NCBI RefSeq assembly: GCF_001570485.1
Contig: NZ_BCTA01000027.1
Span: 1-64,000 of the forward strand
Direction: 5' to 3'
Source of the DNA: Mycolicibacterium novocastrense
GTDB lineage: Bacteria; Actinomycetota; Actinomycetes; Mycobacteriales; Mycobacteriaceae
Length of the DNA: 64,000 bases
Part shown: one piece after another, positions 1 through 10,226 of the stretch
Position numbering within the stretch: position 1 is the first letter of the stretch
Layout: each line of letters opens with the position of its first letter
Made by a program: the position numbers and the translations under genes
Notes under the pieces: generated by a model
The model's database searches: none
What the model was told of the DNA's origin: nothing
What the model saw: the letters and a program-made list of their open reading frames with translations, nothing else

Positions 1-102
1 TGGCAGTACCTCAAGGAGTTGCGCCTCGACCGCGGCCCGCTGTCGCGCGAGGAGGCCGTCGAGGAATTGCTGGCGTGGTGGACCGCCCGGGGCGGACAGT
101 AA
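1..102 (+). CDS. C-terminal end of an unidentified protein (partial)
   Basis: An open frame runs in from the left edge and ends at TAA 100-102, giving the last 33 residues of a protein. The tail is charged and helical-looking (it contains LSREEAVEELLAWW). No family could be recognised from so short a piece. It reads toward the D/G-rich gene at 259 and is separated from it by a hairpin repeat that could act as a transcription boundary. Confidence 0.6.
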   Translation, partial: WQYLKELRLDRGPLSREEAVEELLAWWTARGGQ

Positions 103-143
103 CCCCGCCGAACCCCGCCCGCCCAACCCCGCCCTCCCACCCC

Positions 144-206
144 CGCGAGCGACCGCGTCTGCCCGCCGACACGCCGCCATCGCGCGTACAAGAGCGGTCG
201 CTCGCG
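144..206. repeat. Dispersed intergenic inverted repeat, family I, copy 1
   Basis: A perfect 13-bp inverted repeat, CGCGAGCGACCGC (144-156) and GCGGTCGCTCGCG (194-206), encloses a 37-nt centre. The left half of the centre holds GTCTGCCCGCCGACAC (157-172). The same arms and the same 16-nt core recur at 14898-14958, so this is a dispersed element and not a chance hairpin. It lies between the partial gene ending at 102 and the gene at 259. It may work as a terminator or a REP-like element. Confidence 0.75.
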
Positions 207-258
207 CGGGTTCAACGACCGATGGAACCCGCGGCCGGGCTGCTGCGTCCGATCAGGC

Positions 259-741
259 ATGGACTACTGCCTCGGTGACGGCGACGGCTCGGCGACGATC
301 TGGTCCGCGACGCCCGATCTGGATGTCGACGGCGACGGCGCATTCGAGGCGGTCGGGCTCGACTTCGACGGCGACGGCCTGCTCGACGACGCGATGGCCG
401 ACCTCGACGACGATGGCATCGCCGACCATCTCGTGCGTGACCATGCCGGTGCCGCAACGCATTTCACTGATGACGGCAGCGGAACCTGGGCGGTCAGCGT
501 CGAGCGGGGGCTGCGCTGGTTCGGCCTCGACGGGGTCGAGCGGTTCGGCGGCCCGCTGGTCGACCTCGACGCCGACGGCCAAGACGACAGCCTCGTCGAC
601 AACGATGGCGACGGGTTGGCCGATCGCGCCCTGGCCGGCGAAACCGCCTACGTCGACGCCGACGCCGACGGCACGTGGGACATCAAGCTCACCGACAGCG
701 ACGGCGACGGCCGCGCCGACTCGGCCGCCGAACTCAGTTAG
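259..741 (+). CDS. Asp/Gly-rich repeat protein, possibly calcium-binding
   Basis: This 160-residue acidic protein is built from loosely repeated D-x-D-G-D-G units (for example [40 protein letters not shown]). Such loops resemble thrombospondin type 3 or EF-hand-like calcium-binding loops. No signal peptide or membrane segment is visible, so its location is unclear. ATG 259 is the first start after the repeat element, but it has no strong ribosome-binding site. The stop overlaps by 4 nt the stop of the convergent gene at 738. The calcium-binding role is inferred from composition only; the frame is supported by its regular repeat pattern. Confidence 0.7.
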   Translation: MDYCLGDGDGSATIWSATPDLDVDGDGAFEAVGLDFDGDGLLDDAMADLDDDGIADHLVRDHAGAATHFTDDGSGTWAVSVERGLRWFGLDGVERFGGPLVDLDADGQDDSLVDNDGDGLADRALAGETAYVDADADGTWDIKLTDSDGDGRADSAAELS

Positions 742-1514
742 CCGCGGCCAGACCCCGGCGGGCCCGCGAACGCCTGCGCGATGCTCAGCCATTGTTCGGC
801 GTCCTCGCCGACCGCGTGCACATCGAGTTCCGAGCGCGGGCGCCGCTGGGTCACCAGCATGCAGAAGTCCTCCGCGGAACCGGACACCCGCTGCGCCGCG
901 TCCTCCGGTCCCCACGACCACGTCGACCCGTCCGGCGCGCGCAACTCGACGTAAAACGGTTCGGCCGGCGGCGCCATGCCGTTGATCACGAACGCGAAAT
1001 CGCGTGTGCGCACACCGATGTGAGCGATCGACCGCAGCCGCGCGGTGGGCTCTCTGCGCACACCGAGAGCGTCGGCGACATCGAGGCCGTGCGCCCACGT
1101 CTCCATCAACCGGGCCGTCGCCATCGACGCGGCGCTCATCGGCGGACCGAACCAGGGCAGCTTGCGGCCCTCGGCGACGGTCAGCAGCGCGTCGTGCAAC
1201 CGGGACCGGGTCGCGCGCCACTCGGCAAGCAGGTCCGGCGGCGACATGGCGGCCAACTCCTCGGCGCCCGCATCGACGAAGCCGGTCGGGTTCTTGCCCG
1301 CCTCTTCGAGCAGGTCGGCGAAGGCGGCCTCGTCGGTGACGGCGGTCAGCGCGACGCGGTCGGTCCACAGCAGATGTGCGATCTGATGCGCGATGGTCCA
1401 GCCCTCGGCGGGAGTGGGTTCTGCCCAGCCCTCGGCGGGAAGGTCGGACACCAGGGCGTCCAGTTCGTCGCTCTCGGCGCGCAGGTCGGCCACCATCGGC
1501 GCGGCACCAGCCAT
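738..1514 (-). CDS. TIGR03084/DinB-like putative metal-binding protein (Rv0036c-like)
   Basis: The product resembles the mycothiol-dependent maleylpyruvate isomerase/DinB-like four-helix-bundle family. The typical histidines are visible in [13 protein letters not shown] (about H43 and H47) and in ETWAHG (about H142); this triad normally binds a divalent metal. The substrate is unknown. I prefer ATG 1514 over GTG 1523 because AAGGTG sits six bases before it; this gives 258 residues, close to my recollection of Rv0036c. The gene follows the MFS gene with a gap of about 10 nt and is probably co-transcribed with it, as in M. tuberculosis. Confidence 0.85.
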   Translation of the reverse strand: MAGAAPMVADLRAESDELDALVSDLPAEGWAEPTPAEGWTIAHQIAHLLWTDRVALTAVTDEAAFADLLEEAGKNPTGFVDAGAEELAAMSPPDLLAEWRATRSRLHDALLTVAEGRKLPWFGPPMSAASMATARLMETWAHGLDVADALGVRREPTARLRSIAHIGVRTRDFAFVINGMAPPAEPFYVELRAPDGSTWSWGPEDAAQRVSGSAEDFCMLVTQRRPRSELDVHAVGEDAEQWLSIAQAFAGPPGSGRG

Positions 1515-1524
1515 GCCGGTCACC

Positions 1525-2808
1525 TTAACCCGGGGTCGGCGACTGTTTCGCGATTGTCGCGTGTGCGGCCAGACCGGCGAGATACACGCCGACGCCGGCC
1601 AACGCGAGCGCCGGTTGGCGTCCGTCCGGCGGAATCACACTTGCGCTCAACGCGATCGCCCCGATGAACGACATCCAGAACAGCGAGTCCTGCACGGTGA
1701 ACACATGCCCGCGCAGGCCGTCGTCGACGTCAAGCTGCATGGCGTTGTCCGCGCACAGCTTGACCACCTGGCCCGCCATACCGAGCAGGAACCCGCAGGC
1801 CACCATCATCGCCAGCTGCAGCCCGGACCCGGCCAGCTGGACCAGCGCGGCGATCGCCAACGCGCCGTTGGCCGTGGCGTACCGGCCCCAGCGCCGAACC
1901 GCCACCGGCATGACCGCGGCGGCGATGAAGGCGCCCGTGCCGGTCGCCGCGACGAACAGCACCGCGGTGCCCAACCCGGCGACCTGCGCAGTGTCGGTGT
2001 GCCGCACCATCACCAGCACCAACAGGCTGTTGATCCCGAACACCATCCGATGCGCGGCCAGGCCCGCCAACGTCGCGGCCACGGCAGGTACCGCCGTCAC
2101 GGTTCTGACCCCGTGCACCCAGCCGGTGGCGACCGCGTAGAGCACCGAGCCGTGTACCGCACGCGCGCTGTCGTCAGGTCCCAGCAGCCGCGGCGGAAAA
2201 CGCCACGCCAACCACAGGGCCAGGGCCACCGGAGCGGCCACGATGAGGATGATGACCGCCGAACCGGCGTCGTCGGCGCCGAACAGCCAGCGCGGCAGCA
2301 GCATGAAGTTGGCGCCGAGGAACGCGGCGGCCGCGCCGGCCGCGATCGCAACGGAGTTCATCGCCGCCACTTGATCTCTGGGCACGACATGCGGCAGCGC
2401 CGCGGACAGCCCGGACGACACGAAACGGGTGAACCCGTTGACGATCAGCGCACAGCACAGGATCGCCAGATCTCCCGCTCCGGATTCGAGCAGCTGCGCG
2501 ACGGCGAGCACCAGCACCAGGCGGCCGGCGTTCGCCGCGACCAGCACCAGCCGACGATCCCAGCGGTCGAGCAGCGCTCCGGCGAACGGACCCAACAGCG
2601 AGTAGGGCAGGAACAGCACCGCGAACGCGCCGGCGATCGCCCACGGTTCGGCGGCGCGCTGCGGATTGAACAAAATCGCGCCTGCCAACCCCGCCGAGAA
2701 CAGCCCGTCGCCGAACTGGCTCACCAGGCGCAGTTCCAGCAGACGCCGAAACTCGGGCAGGCCACGCACCGACCGCCACACGGCGACGGGCGCGCGAAAA
2801 TCGGCCAA
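1525..2808 (-). CDS. MFS transporter (Rv0037c-like)
   Basis: This is a hydrophobic protein of about 427 residues with roughly twelve membrane segments and a typical MFS loop 2-3 (LLDRWDRR). The substrate is unknown. The frame stays open well upstream, but that extension is Arg-rich, non-hydrophobic and runs into the divergent AlgH gene, so I place the start at TTG 2808, which has a GGGA-type ribosome site about seven bases before it. An ATG or GTG start would force an implausible N-terminus. It lies head-to-tail with the TIGR03084 gene and diverges from algH, the same arrangement as Rv0036c-Rv0038. Confidence 0.82.
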   Translation of the reverse strand: MADFRAPVAVWRSVRGLPEFRRLLELRLVSQFGDGLFSAGLAGAILFNPQRAAEPWAIAGAFAVLFLPYSLLGPFAGALLDRWDRRLVLVAANAGRLVLVLAVAQLLESGAGDLAILCCALIVNGFTRFVSSGLSAALPHVVPRDQVAAMNSVAIAAGAAAAFLGANFMLLPRWLFGADDAGSAVIILIVAAPVALALWLAWRFPPRLLGPDDSARAVHGSVLYAVATGWVHGVRTVTAVPAVAATLAGLAAHRMVFGINSLLVLVMVRHTDTAQVAGLGTAVLFVAATGTGAFIAAAVMPVAVRRWGRYATANGALAIAALVQLAGSGLQLAMMVACGFLLGMAGQVVKLCADNAMQLDVDDGLRGHVFTVQDSLFWMSFIGAIALSASVIPPDGRQPALALAGVGVYLAGLAAHATIAKQSPTPG

Positions 2809-2920
2809 GGGGGATCCCGTTCCTGATAAGCGGCGGATCGGACCGCACCCACAGTACAAATATCGCGGCGGCGTCGCGCTTGTCCGCCACGACGGGGGTT
2901 GCCGGTGCCATGATGGACGG

Positions 2921-3526
2921 GTGGCGCAGTCAGAGGACCCGGAGGATTTCATCGCCCCTGCCGCGCCTCGAGTGCGGGCGGGGACACTGCTCCTTGCCAA
3001 CACAGACCTTCTGGAACCGACGTTTCGCCGCAGCGTCATCTACGTCGTGGAACACAACGACGGCGGCACCCTCGGCGTCGTGCTGAACCGGGCGAGCGAG
3101 ACGGCGGTCTACAACGTATTGCCCCAGTGGGCCAAGCTGGCCGGCAAACCGAAGACCATGTTCATCGGCGGACCGGTCAAACGCGATGCGGCGCTGTGCC
3201 TCGCGACTCTGCGCGCGGGGATGGAGGCCACCGACTGTCCCGGTCTGCGCCATGTGCAGGGGCGGATGGTGATGGTCGATCTGGACGCCGATCCCGACTC
3301 GATCGCCCCGGTGGTCGAGGGCATCAGAATCTTCGCCGGCTACTCGGGCTGGACGATCGGCCAACTCGAAGGCGAGATCGAGCGCGACGACTGGATCGTG
3401 TTGTCCGCGCTGCCATCCGACGTTCTGGTCGAACCGAAGGTCGACCTCTGGTCGCGGGTGCTGCGCAGACAGCCACTCCCGCTGTCGTTGCTCGCGACGC
3501 ATCCCATCGACGTCAGCCGCAACTAG
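2921..3526 (+). CDS. UPF0301/AlgH family protein (Rv0038-like)
   Basis: The 201-residue product matches the YqgE/AlgH family, with the conserved [19 protein letters not shown] entry strand, [13 protein letters not shown] and FIGGPV. The family is widespread, of solved fold and still of unclear function; its old name as a transcriptional regulator of alginate is not well supported. The GTG start at 2921 gives the length known for the M. tuberculosis homologue, and upstream codons in frame lie in the divergent promoter region. It converges with the membrane protein gene at 3531 with only four bases between the stops. Confidence 0.92.
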   Translation: MAQSEDPEDFIAPAAPRVRAGTLLLANTDLLEPTFRRSVIYVVEHNDGGTLGVVLNRASETAVYNVLPQWAKLAGKPKTMFIGGPVKRDAALCLATLRAGMEATDCPGLRHVQGRMVMVDLDADPDSIAPVVEGIRIFAGYSGWTIGQLEGEIERDDWIVLSALPSDVLVEPKVDLWSRVLRRQPLPLSLLATHPIDVSRN

Positions 3527-3530
3527 CTCC

Positions 3531-3914
3531 TCAACTGCAGGACAGCGTGCAGGTGGCGCACGCGCCGCCGCAAGCATCTCCGGTGCTGCGTTCAGCGCCG
3601 GAAAGACGGGCGGCCATCTTCGCGCTCTGCCAGCATCCGGCCCCGACGGTTCCGAGCGCCCCGACCACGCAGACGATCAACACGACGATGGCCGTGCCGG
3701 GATCGGCCGCCAGTGCGACGGCACCGCCGGCGGCCAGCATCGCGGCGGCCGCCAGTTGGACCGGCGCCACCGAGCGCAACACGGTGCGCACGGGGTCCTC
3801 GGGATGTGGTCGGCGCAGCAGCCACCCGCCGACCGCGGCGATCGCGCCGGCAGCGCACAGGCAGAGCACCGCGGCGATGAGCATGGGCGACAGGATATCG
3901 AGACCCGTCGCCAT
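3531..3914 (-). CDS. Small conserved membrane protein (Rv0039c-like)
   Basis: This protein of about 127 residues has three or four hydrophobic segments, the first starting near residue 8 (LSPMLIAAVLCLCAAGAIAA). The C-terminus is Cys-rich (DACGGACATCTLSCS), which could bind a metal or form disulfides. ATG 3914 starts just before the first membrane segment; the longer open frame upstream is an antisense artefact over the Mtc28-like gene. Position and size fit Rv0039c of M. tuberculosis, which has no known function. A strong hairpin separates it from the upstream mtc28-like gene on the same strand. Confidence 0.75.
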   Translation of the reverse strand: MATGLDILSPMLIAAVLCLCAAGAIAAVGGWLLRRPHPEDPVRTVLRSVAPVQLAAAAMLAAGGAVALAADPGTAIVVLIVCVVGALGTVGAGCWQSAKMAARLSGAERSTGDACGGACATCTLSCS

Positions 3915-3927
3915 CGACGAGTTGGGA

Positions 3928-3961
3928 CGTCCCCCGGGCGCCAGGCTTCGCCCGGGGGACG
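3928..3961 (-). terminator. Hairpin terminator after the Mtc28-like gene
   Basis: A perfect 13-bp stem, CGTCCCCCGGGCG with CGCCCGGGGGACG, and an 8-nt loop start 4 nt after the stop codon of the Mtc28-like gene on the minus strand. No T-tract follows, as is common for mycobacterial terminators. It would isolate the gene at 3531-3914 from upstream transcription. Confidence 0.75.
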
Positions 3962-3964
3962 GGC

Positions 3965-5059
3965 CTAACCCGGCAGGCCCGGCTGGGTTCCCAGCGCAGT
4001 TGCGCTCGGGATCCGCGGGGCGGCCGGCGCCGTCGCAGCTGACGGCGGATTCGACACCGGCGATGCCGCGCCGGGAGCGGCCGGGGCAGGGGCGCCGGGG
4101 GCTGCAGGCGCAGCGGGTGGTGCTGCGGCGGGCGCCCCGGGAACCGTGACCCGGAAACCGTTGACGATCGCGTCCGTGGCCTCCGCGGCCGGGACCACTT
4201 GGTCGACACTTGTGGTGACGGACAGCGACACCAGGTACTTGTCCGGCCCGGCCGTGGCGATGACGTGACGCCGCGAGGTGTTCAGCGTCATGTTGTTCTC
4301 GCGGTACGTGCCCTCGATCACCGCCGACGGCATGCCGCCGAACTCGGCCAGTGACGCATCGGTGGTGCGCCAGGCGGGCAGCTTCTGGCTGTCGATGAAG
4401 CCGTGGCTGATCGCCTCTTTGGGGTCGAACTCGCCGACCAGCTTGTACACCACGACCTGCGCATTCGACGTGTACAGCCCGTTGCCGCCGACGCGGTCCG
4501 CGATCACGGCGAAGGCATCGGGCACGTTCGGGTCGGGGACGTGCGACCAGCCGCGCGGCATCGGCAGCACGATGGTGAGCGCCTTGAATTCGCGGCTGTT
4601 CTGCGGCTCGAGTTTGACCCCCTTGTCGGCGAAGAACTCCGAGAGCGTGCCGGAGGTGGCGGGCGTGATCGTGGCGACCGGTGCCGGGGGCACGGGCTGG
4701 GCGGCCAGGCCCGGCGCCGTGGTACCGGCAGGGGCCGCCGCGGTTCCGGCGTGCGTCGCGGCCGTGCCGGCCGCAGGCGCTGCCCCTGCCGGAGTCGCAG
4801 TGCCCGCTGGGGCGGCCGCGCCGGCGGGGGTTCCCGCGGTGGCAGAAGTCACACCCGGTGTGGTCACACCCTGCTGAGTGAGGGCCGCAGCGTTCGGTGT
4901 GACGGTGACGGTCTGCGTGACGGTCGCCGGCGCGGGCGCAGGTGGTTGCGGAACGAGAGGTTCGGCCGATGCGGTCGTGCCCGCGAAGCCGAGGACGCCG
5001 GCGGTGGCGGCGGCCACACCTGCGGCCAGAACCCGCCAGCGAGGGGCGATCTCGATCAT
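3965..5059 (-). CDS. Secreted Ala/Pro-rich Mtc28-like protein (LpqN/LpqT-related)
   Basis: The protein has 364 residues from ATG 5059, with AAGGA ten bases upstream. A signal peptide is clear: a short basic stretch, a hydrophobic run ([18 protein letters not shown]) and a likely cleavage after TASA. A long Pro/Ala/Gly-rich low-complexity segment follows, then a folded domain of about 190 residues beginning near [17 protein letters not shown], then another Ala/Pro-rich tail. This order fits the 28-kDa proline-rich antigen Mtc28 (Rv0040c), which carries an LpqN-type domain. Its place beside leuS matches M. tuberculosis. It is probably exported and cell-wall associated; the exact role is unknown. 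Confidence 0.85.
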   Translation of the reverse strand: MIEIAPRWRVLAAGVAAATAGVLGFAGTTASAEPLVPQPPAPAPATVTQTVTVTPNAAALTQQGVTTPGVTSATAGTPAGAAAPAGTATPAGAAPAAGTAATHAGTAAAPAGTTAPGLAAQPVPPAPVATITPATSGTLSEFFADKGVKLEPQNSREFKALTIVLPMPRGWSHVPDPNVPDAFAVIADRVGGNGLYTSNAQVVVYKLVGEFDPKEAISHGFIDSQKLPAWRTTDASLAEFGGMPSAVIEGTYRENNMTLNTSRRHVIATAGPDKYLVSLSVTTSVDQVVPAAEATDAIVNGFRVTVPGAPAAAPPAAPAAPGAPAPAAPGAASPVSNPPSAATAPAAPRIPSATALGTQPGLPG

Positions 5060-5236
5060 CTGCGTCGGTCCTTCCGAACTGCACGGGAAGAGGTCAGGCG
5101 CTGACTGTATCGACCGGCCAAGCACGGCGACCAGCGTCGGAATCGACCTGCAACCGTGTTCTGACATCCCCGCAATGCAACCGAGACCGACCCGTGGCCG
5201 AAGCATCGCGGATAGGCGTGCTTATACCCTGTTCAC

Positions 5237-8080
5237 GTGACAGACGCGCCGACCACAGACACCCCGCAGCACCGCTACACCGCGGAGCTGGCCGGGCAGA
5301 TCGAGCGCACCTGGCAGCAGCGGTGGGCGGACGCGGGGACCTTCCACGTGCCGAACCCCGTCGGGTCGCTGGCGCCCGCTGACGGTTCGCCGGTGCCCGA
5401 AGACAAGATGTTCGTGCTGGACATGTTCCCGTATCCGTCGGGTGAGGGTCTGCACGTCGGGCACCCGCTGGGTTACATCGCGACCGACGTCTACGCCAGG
5501 TACTTCCGGATGACCGGGCACAATGTGTTGCACGCCTTGGGTTTTGACGCGTTCGGCCTGCCCGCCGAGCAGTACGCGATCCAGACCGGGACGCATCCCC
5601 GAATCCGGACCGAGGCCAACATCGTCAACTTCAAGCGGCAGCTGGGCCGGCTGGGGTTCGGTCACGACTCGCGGCGCAGCTTCGCCACCACCGACGTCGA
5701 CTACTACAAGTGGACGCAGTGGATCTTCCTGCAGATCTACAACGCGTGGTTCGACCCCGCCGTGCAGAAGGCCAGGCCGATTGCGGAGCTCGTCGAGGAG
5801 TTCGAGTCAGGGGCGCGCGACCTCGACGACGGCCGGGCGTGGTCAGACCTTTCGACGACCGAACGCGCCGACGTCATCGACTCCTACCGGCTGGTGTATC
5901 GGGCCGACTCGCTGGTGAACTGGTGTCCGGGATTGGGCACGGTACTGGCCAACGAGGAGGTCACCTCCGACGGCCGCAGCGAGCGCGGCAATTTCCCGGT
6001 GTTCCGTAAGCGCTTGCGGCAGTGGATGATGCGTATTACCGCCTACTCCGATCGCCTGCTCGACGACCTCGAACGGCTGGACTGGCCGGAGAAGGTCAAG
6101 ACCATGCAGCGCAATTGGATCGGCCGGTCGACGGGGGCCTCTGTCCTTTTCGGCACCGATGCCGGGGACATCGAGGTGTTCACCACCCGGCCCGACACGT
6201 TGTTCGGCGCGACGTACATGGTGTTGGCGCCCGAACACGAACTGGTCGACAGGGTGGTGGCCGACCAGTGGCCCGCCGGTGTCGACGAGCGGTGGACGTA
6301 CGGCGCTGCGACACCGGCCGAAGCGGTCGCCGCGTACCGGTCCGCGATCGCGGCGAAATCGGATCTGGAGCGTCAAGAGAACAAGATCAAAACCGGTGTG
6401 TTCGTCGGCGCGTACGCGACGAATCCCGCCAACGGTCAACAAGTTCCGATCTTCATCGCCGATTACGTGCTGCTCGGTTACGGCACCGGGGCCATCATGG
6501 CCGTTCCCGGACACGACCATCGCGACTGGGAATTCGCGACCGAGTTCGGCTTGCCGATCGTGGAAGTCGTTGCCGGAGGTGATGTCACGCAGGCCCCCTA
6601 CGTCGGAGAAGGCCCGATCGTGAACTCCGACTACCTCAACGGGCTCAGTGTCGCGTCGGCCAAGGAGGCGATCACCACCCGGCTGGCGGCGCAGGGCCGC
6701 GCCCGTCCGCGCGTCGAATACAAGCTGAGAGACTGGCTTTTCGCGCGGCAGCGGTACTGGGGTGAGCCGTTCCCGATCGTGTACGACGAGGACGGTCGCG
6801 CGCACCCGCTGCCGGAATCGGCGCTGCCGGTGGAGTTGCCGGACGTACCGGACTATTCGCCGGTGCTGTTCGACCCCGACGACGCCGACAGCGAACCGTC
6901 ACCGCCGCTGGGCAAGGCCACGGACTGGGTGAATGTCGAGTTGGATCTCGGCGACGGGCTCAAGCGCTACACCCGCGACACCAACGTGATGCCGCAGTGG
7001 GCGGCCAGCTCGTGGTACGAGCTGCGATACACCGACCCGTACAACACAGAGGAGTTGTGCGCCAAGGAGAACGAGGCGTACTGGATGGGGCCGCGGCCCA
7101 TCGAACATGGCGCCGACGATCCGGGCGGTGTGGACCTGTACGTCGGCGGTGTCGAGCATGCTGTGCTGCACCTGTTGTACGCCCGGTTCTGGCACAAGGT
7201 GCTCTACGACCTCGGTCACGTCAGCTCCTCCGAGCCGTTCCGCCGGCTGGTGAACCAGGGATACATCCAGGCGTTCGCCTACACCGACTCCCGCGGCGCC
7301 TACGTTCCTGCCGCGGAAGTCGTTGAGCGGGACCAGAAGTTCTATTGGTCGGGTCCCGACGGAGAGGTCGAGGTCTTCCAGGAGTTCGGGAAGATCGGCA
7401 AGAGCCTGAAGAACTCGGTGTCGCCCGACGAGATCTGCGACAACTACGGTGCGGACACGCTTCGGGTGTACGAGATGTCGATGGGCCCGCTGGAGGCGTC
7501 GCGGCCGTGGGCCACCAAGGACGTCGTCGGCGCGCACCGGTTCCTGCAGCGGGTGTGGCGGCTGGTGGTCGACGAGGAGACCGGTGCGAACCGCGTCGCC
7601 GAACACGAGGCGATCGACGAGCCGACGCTGAAGTTGTTGCACCGCACCATCGCCGGAGTGACCGACGACTACACGAACCTGCGGAACAACACCGCGGCGG
7701 CCAAACTGATCGAGTACACGAACCACCTGACCAAGGAGGGGGTGACGGCGCGCGCGGCGTTGGAGCCGCTGGTGCTGATGGTCGCGCCGCTCGCCCCGCA
7801 TCTGGCCGAGGAACTGTGGCGTCGGCTGGGCCACGACTCGTCGCTGGCGCACGGACCGTTCCCGGTGGCCGACCCGCAGTACCTCGTCGAGGACACCGTC
7901 GAGTACCCCGTGCAGGTCAACGGGAAGGTGCGCGGTCGTGTGACGGTCGCCGCGGACGCGGACGCCGACGCGCTGGAGGCCGCCGCGTTGGCCGACGAGA
8001 AGGTTCAGGCGTTCATCAACGGCGCGACCCCGAAGAAGGTCATCGTCGTGGCGGGCCGCCTCGTCAACATCGTCGTGTGA
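5237..8080 (+). CDS. leuS: Leucyl-tRNA synthetase
   Basis: This class Ia aminoacyl-tRNA synthetase joins leucine to tRNA-Leu in the cytoplasm. The HIGH motif appears as HVGH (residues 73-76, within [12 protein letters not shown]), the KMSKS loop as KIGKS (about 718), and the CP1 editing domain between them carries the [12 protein letters not shown] segment. The 947-residue length is normal for bacterial LeuRS. The GTG start at 5237 lacks a Shine-Dalgarno but has a TATACC hexamer ending nine bases upstream, so the mRNA may be leaderless or nearly so. The gene is divergent from the Mtc28-like gene and is followed by a dispersed repeat. Confidence 0.98.
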   Translation: MTDAPTTDTPQHRYTAELAGQIERTWQQRWADAGTFHVPNPVGSLAPADGSPVPEDKMFVLDMFPYPSGEGLHVGHPLGYIATDVYARYFRMTGHNVLHALGFDAFGLPAEQYAIQTGTHPRIRTEANIVNFKRQLGRLGFGHDSRRSFATTDVDYYKWTQWIFLQIYNAWFDPAVQKARPIAELVEEFESGARDLDDGRAWSDLSTTERADVIDSYRLVYRADSLVNWCPGLGTVLANEEVTSDGRSERGNFPVFRKRLRQWMMRITAYSDRLLDDLERLDWPEKVKTMQRNWIGRSTGASVLFGTDAGDIEVFTTRPDTLFGATYMVLAPEHELVDRVVADQWPAGVDERWTYGAATPAEAVAAYRSAIAAKSDLERQENKIKTGVFVGAYATNPANGQQVPIFIADYVLLGYGTGAIMAVPGHDHRDWEFATEFGLPIVEVVAGGDVTQAPYVGEGPIVNSDYLNGLSVASAKEAITTRLAAQGRARPRVEYKLRDWLFARQRYWGEPFPIVYDEDGRAHPLPESALPVELPDVPDYSPVLFDPDDADSEPSPPLGKATDWVNVELDLGDGLKRYTRDTNVMPQWAASSWYELRYTDPYNTEELCAKENEAYWMGPRPIEHGADDPGGVDLYVGGVEHAVLHLLYARFWHKVLYDLGHVSSSEPFRRLVNQGYIQAFAYTDSRGAYVPAAEVVERDQKFYWSGPDGEVEVFQEFGKIGKSLKNSVSPDEICDNYGADTLRVYEMSMGPLEASRPWATKDVVGAHRFLQRVWRLVVDEETGANRVAEHEAIDEPTLKLLHRTIAGVTDDYTNLRNNTAAAKLIEYTNHLTKEGVTARAALEPLVLMVAPLAPHLAEELWRRLGHDSSLAHGPFPVADPQYLVEDTVEYPVQVNGKVRGRVTVAADADADALEAAALADEKVQAFINGATPKKVIVVAGRLVNIVV

Positions 8081-8097
8081 CCCCCCGCCCCGCCGCT

Positions 8098-8152
8098 CGA
8101 TTGTGATTCTGGCGACGGTTTGGGCGCTCTGAGCGTCGTCGGATTCACAAAC
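8098..8152. repeat. Dispersed intergenic inverted repeat, family II, copy 1
   Basis: Imperfect arms TTGTGATTCT (8101-8110) and GGATTCACAA (8141-8150) enclose an inner pairing of GCGACG with CGTCGT. The same arms recur, as a perfect repeat, at 24387-24442. Both copies lie between convergent genes, here leuS and the SDR gene, so a role as bidirectional terminator is likely. Confidence 0.65.
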
Positions 8153-8159
8153 GGCGGGG

Positions 8160-8828
8160 CTACTTGCGGGGGCGGACGACGACCTCGTGCACGTGGGCGT
8201 CCGGCGGGGTGTGCACCGCATCGGCGATCACCTTCGCCACACTCTCCGGGCTCAGGAACCGCGACGGGTCGTACTGGCCGCCCTCGTAGGCGACCAGCCC
8301 CTCCTGCATCTCCGTGGCGATGCGGCCCGGATACACCGACGTCACGCGCAGCGACGGCTCGTCTGCCCGCAGCGAGTCGGCGAACGACCGCAACGCGAAC
8401 TTGCTCGCCGAATACGACGCCAATCCCGGCGACGCGTTGATTCCCGATCCCGAGTTCACAAACAGTACGTGTCCGCGCGCGGCGCGCAACGCAGGCAACA
8501 GTGCCAGCGTAAGGGCAACCGCGCCAATGACGTTGACCTCCATGGAGATACGCCACTCGTCGACGGTGGATTCGGCGACCCGGCCCGGAAACGCCACCCC
8601 GGCGTTGTGGATCAGCACGTCCAGCTCGACGATCGGCTCGACCGCGGCCTCGATTCCGGAAACGTCAGCCAGGTCGATCGGCCAAGTGGTCGCGCCGAAC
8701 TGCGCGGCGACCTCGTCGAGCGCCGCCGACGGCCGCCCGGCCAGAAACAGGGTGTGGCTGTCGGCGAGCGCCGTGGCGATCGCCGTCCCGAGTCCCCGTG
8801 AGGCACCCGTGATCATCGCGGTCGGCAT
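8160..8828 (-). CDS. Short-chain dehydrogenase/reductase
   Basis: This classical SDR of 222 residues has the NAD(P)-binding TGASRGLG near residue 7, the NAG motif in LIHNAGVA, a catalytic Ser in FVNSGSG and the active-site YSASK. The substrate cannot be read from the sequence. The minus-strand ATG at 8828 follows a TAGGGT -10 hexamer by six bases, so the transcript may be leaderless. It is convergent with leuS and divergent from the glucosylglycerate hydrolase gene. Confidence 0.92.
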   Translation of the reverse strand: MPTAMITGASRGLGTAIATALADSHTLFLAGRPSAALDEVAAQFGATTWPIDLADVSGIEAAVEPIVELDVLIHNAGVAFPGRVAESTVDEWRISMEVNVIGAVALTLALLPALRAARGHVLFVNSGSGINASPGLASYSASKFALRSFADSLRADEPSLRVTSVYPGRIATEMQEGLVAYEGGQYDPSRFLSPESVAKVIADAVHTPPDAHVHEVVVRPRK

Positions 8829-8881
8829 GTCGAAACCCTACCGATCTGCGATTCGCCGCGAAGCGTCGCATCATGGAACGG

Positions 8882-10222
8882 ATGCCACCCGACCACAGCT
8901 TTGCTCCCACCCAGCTCGCGGCCCGCGCTGCGTACCTGCTGCGGGGTAACGACCTGGGCACCATGACCACGGCCGCGCCCCTGTTGTACCCGCACATGTG
9001 GAGCTGGGACGCGGCGTTCGTGGCGATCGGGCTGGCCCCGCTGAGCGTCGAGCGCGCCGTCGTCGAACTCGACACCCTGCTCAGCGCACAGTGGACCAAC
9101 GGGATGATCCCGCACATCGTGTTCGCCAACGGCGTCGACGGTTATTTCCCGGGCCCGGCGCGCTGGGCCACATCCGCGCTGGCCGCGCACGCGCCGCGCA
9201 ACCGGCACACGTCCGGCATCACCCAGCCGCCGGTGCACGCGATCGCCGTGCAGCGCATCCTCGATCACGCCCGCACCCGCGGCCGGTCCACCCGCGCCGT
9301 CGCCGAGGCGTTCCTGGACCGCCGCTGGTCCGACCTCGTCCACTGGCATCGCTGGCTCGCCGAGGCCCGCGACCCGAAGGAGCACGGCCGGGTCACGCTC
9401 TACCACGGCTGGGAGTCCGGTATGGACAACTCCCCACGCTGGGACAGCGCGTACGCCAACGTGATTCCGGGCAACGTGCCGGAGTACGAGCGCGAGGACA
9501 ACACGATCGTCACCGACGCCACCCAACGTCCCTCCGACCTCGAGTACGACCGCTATCTCTGGTTGCTCGAGGAGATGAAGTCGGCGCGCTACGACGACGA
9601 ATTGCTGCCCAAGGTCATGAGTTTCGCGGTCGAGGACGTGTTCGTCTCAGCCATCCTCGCGGTCGCCTGCGACGTGCTCGCCGAGATCGGCGAGGACTAC
9701 GGCCGCCCACGCGCCGACGTGCGTGACCTCTACGCGTGGGGCCGGCGGTTCCGGGCCGGAGTCATCGACACCGCAGACGAAAGAACCGGCGCGGCAAGGG
9801 ATTTCGATCTCAAGGCCGGCAAGTGGGTGGCCACCGAGACGGTCGCGCAGTTCGCCCCGTTGTTGTGCGGCGGCCTTCCGCACGACAAGGAACGCGCGCT
9901 GGTGAAACTGCTGGAGGGCCCGCGATTCTGCGCTCACCCCGACCTCAAGTACGCCTGTATCCCGTCCACCTCGCCGGTGTCGCGGGACTTCCGGCCGCGC
10001 GAATACTGGCGCGGGCCGGTCTGGCCGGTGATGACGTGGCTGTTCTCGTGGTGCTTCGCGCGCCGCGGCTGGGCAGAACGCGCGCGTCTGCTGCGCCAGG
10101 AGGGACTGCGCCAGGCCAGCGACGGAACCTTCGCCGAGTACTACGAACCCTTCACCGGCGAGCCGCTGGGCAGCATGCAGCAATCGTGGACGGCGGCCGC
10201 CGTCCTGGACTGGCTGGGTTAG
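8882..10222 (+). CDS. ggH: Glucosylglycerate hydrolase (GH63)
   Basis: The product resembles the characterised M. hassiacum enzyme, which hydrolyses glucosylglycerate to glucose and glycerate and is linked to recovery from nitrogen starvation. The start is decided by length: ATG 8882 gives 446 residues and places the acidic catalytic pair at D43 (in MWSWDAAF) and E419 (in TFAEYYEP), the positions I recall for that enzyme. The in-frame ATG 8873 would add three residues. A GGAACGG stretch precedes ATG 8882. The substrate loop with GWESGMDNSPRWD is intact. It is a cytoplasmic enzyme without a signal peptide and stands alone between the SDR and marR. Confidence 0.93.
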   Translation: MPPDHSFAPTQLAARAAYLLRGNDLGTMTTAAPLLYPHMWSWDAAFVAIGLAPLSVERAVVELDTLLSAQWTNGMIPHIVFANGVDGYFPGPARWATSALAAHAPRNRHTSGITQPPVHAIAVQRILDHARTRGRSTRAVAEAFLDRRWSDLVHWHRWLAEARDPKEHGRVTLYHGWESGMDNSPRWDSAYANVIPGNVPEYEREDNTIVTDATQRPSDLEYDRYLWLLEEMKSARYDDELLPKVMSFAVEDVFVSAILAVACDVLAEIGEDYGRPRADVRDLYAWGRRFRAGVIDTADERTGAARDFDLKAGKWVATETVAQFAPLLCGGLPHDKERALVKLLEGPRFCAHPDLKYACIPSTSPVSRDFRPREYWRGPVWPVMTWLFSWCFARRGWAERARLLRQEGLRQASDGTFAEYYEPFTGEPLGSMQQSWTAAAVLDWLG

Positions 10223-10226
10223 CCCG

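Noticed and set aside
259..741. Short DNA repeats in the D/G-rich gene as a CRISPR-like array
   Set aside because: The repeats are irregular codon-level repeats of GAC/GGC; no constant repeat-spacer pattern.
2809..3039. Upstream extension of the MFS gene at 1525
   Set aside because: The added residues are not membrane-like and overlap the algH start; TTG 2808 fits better.
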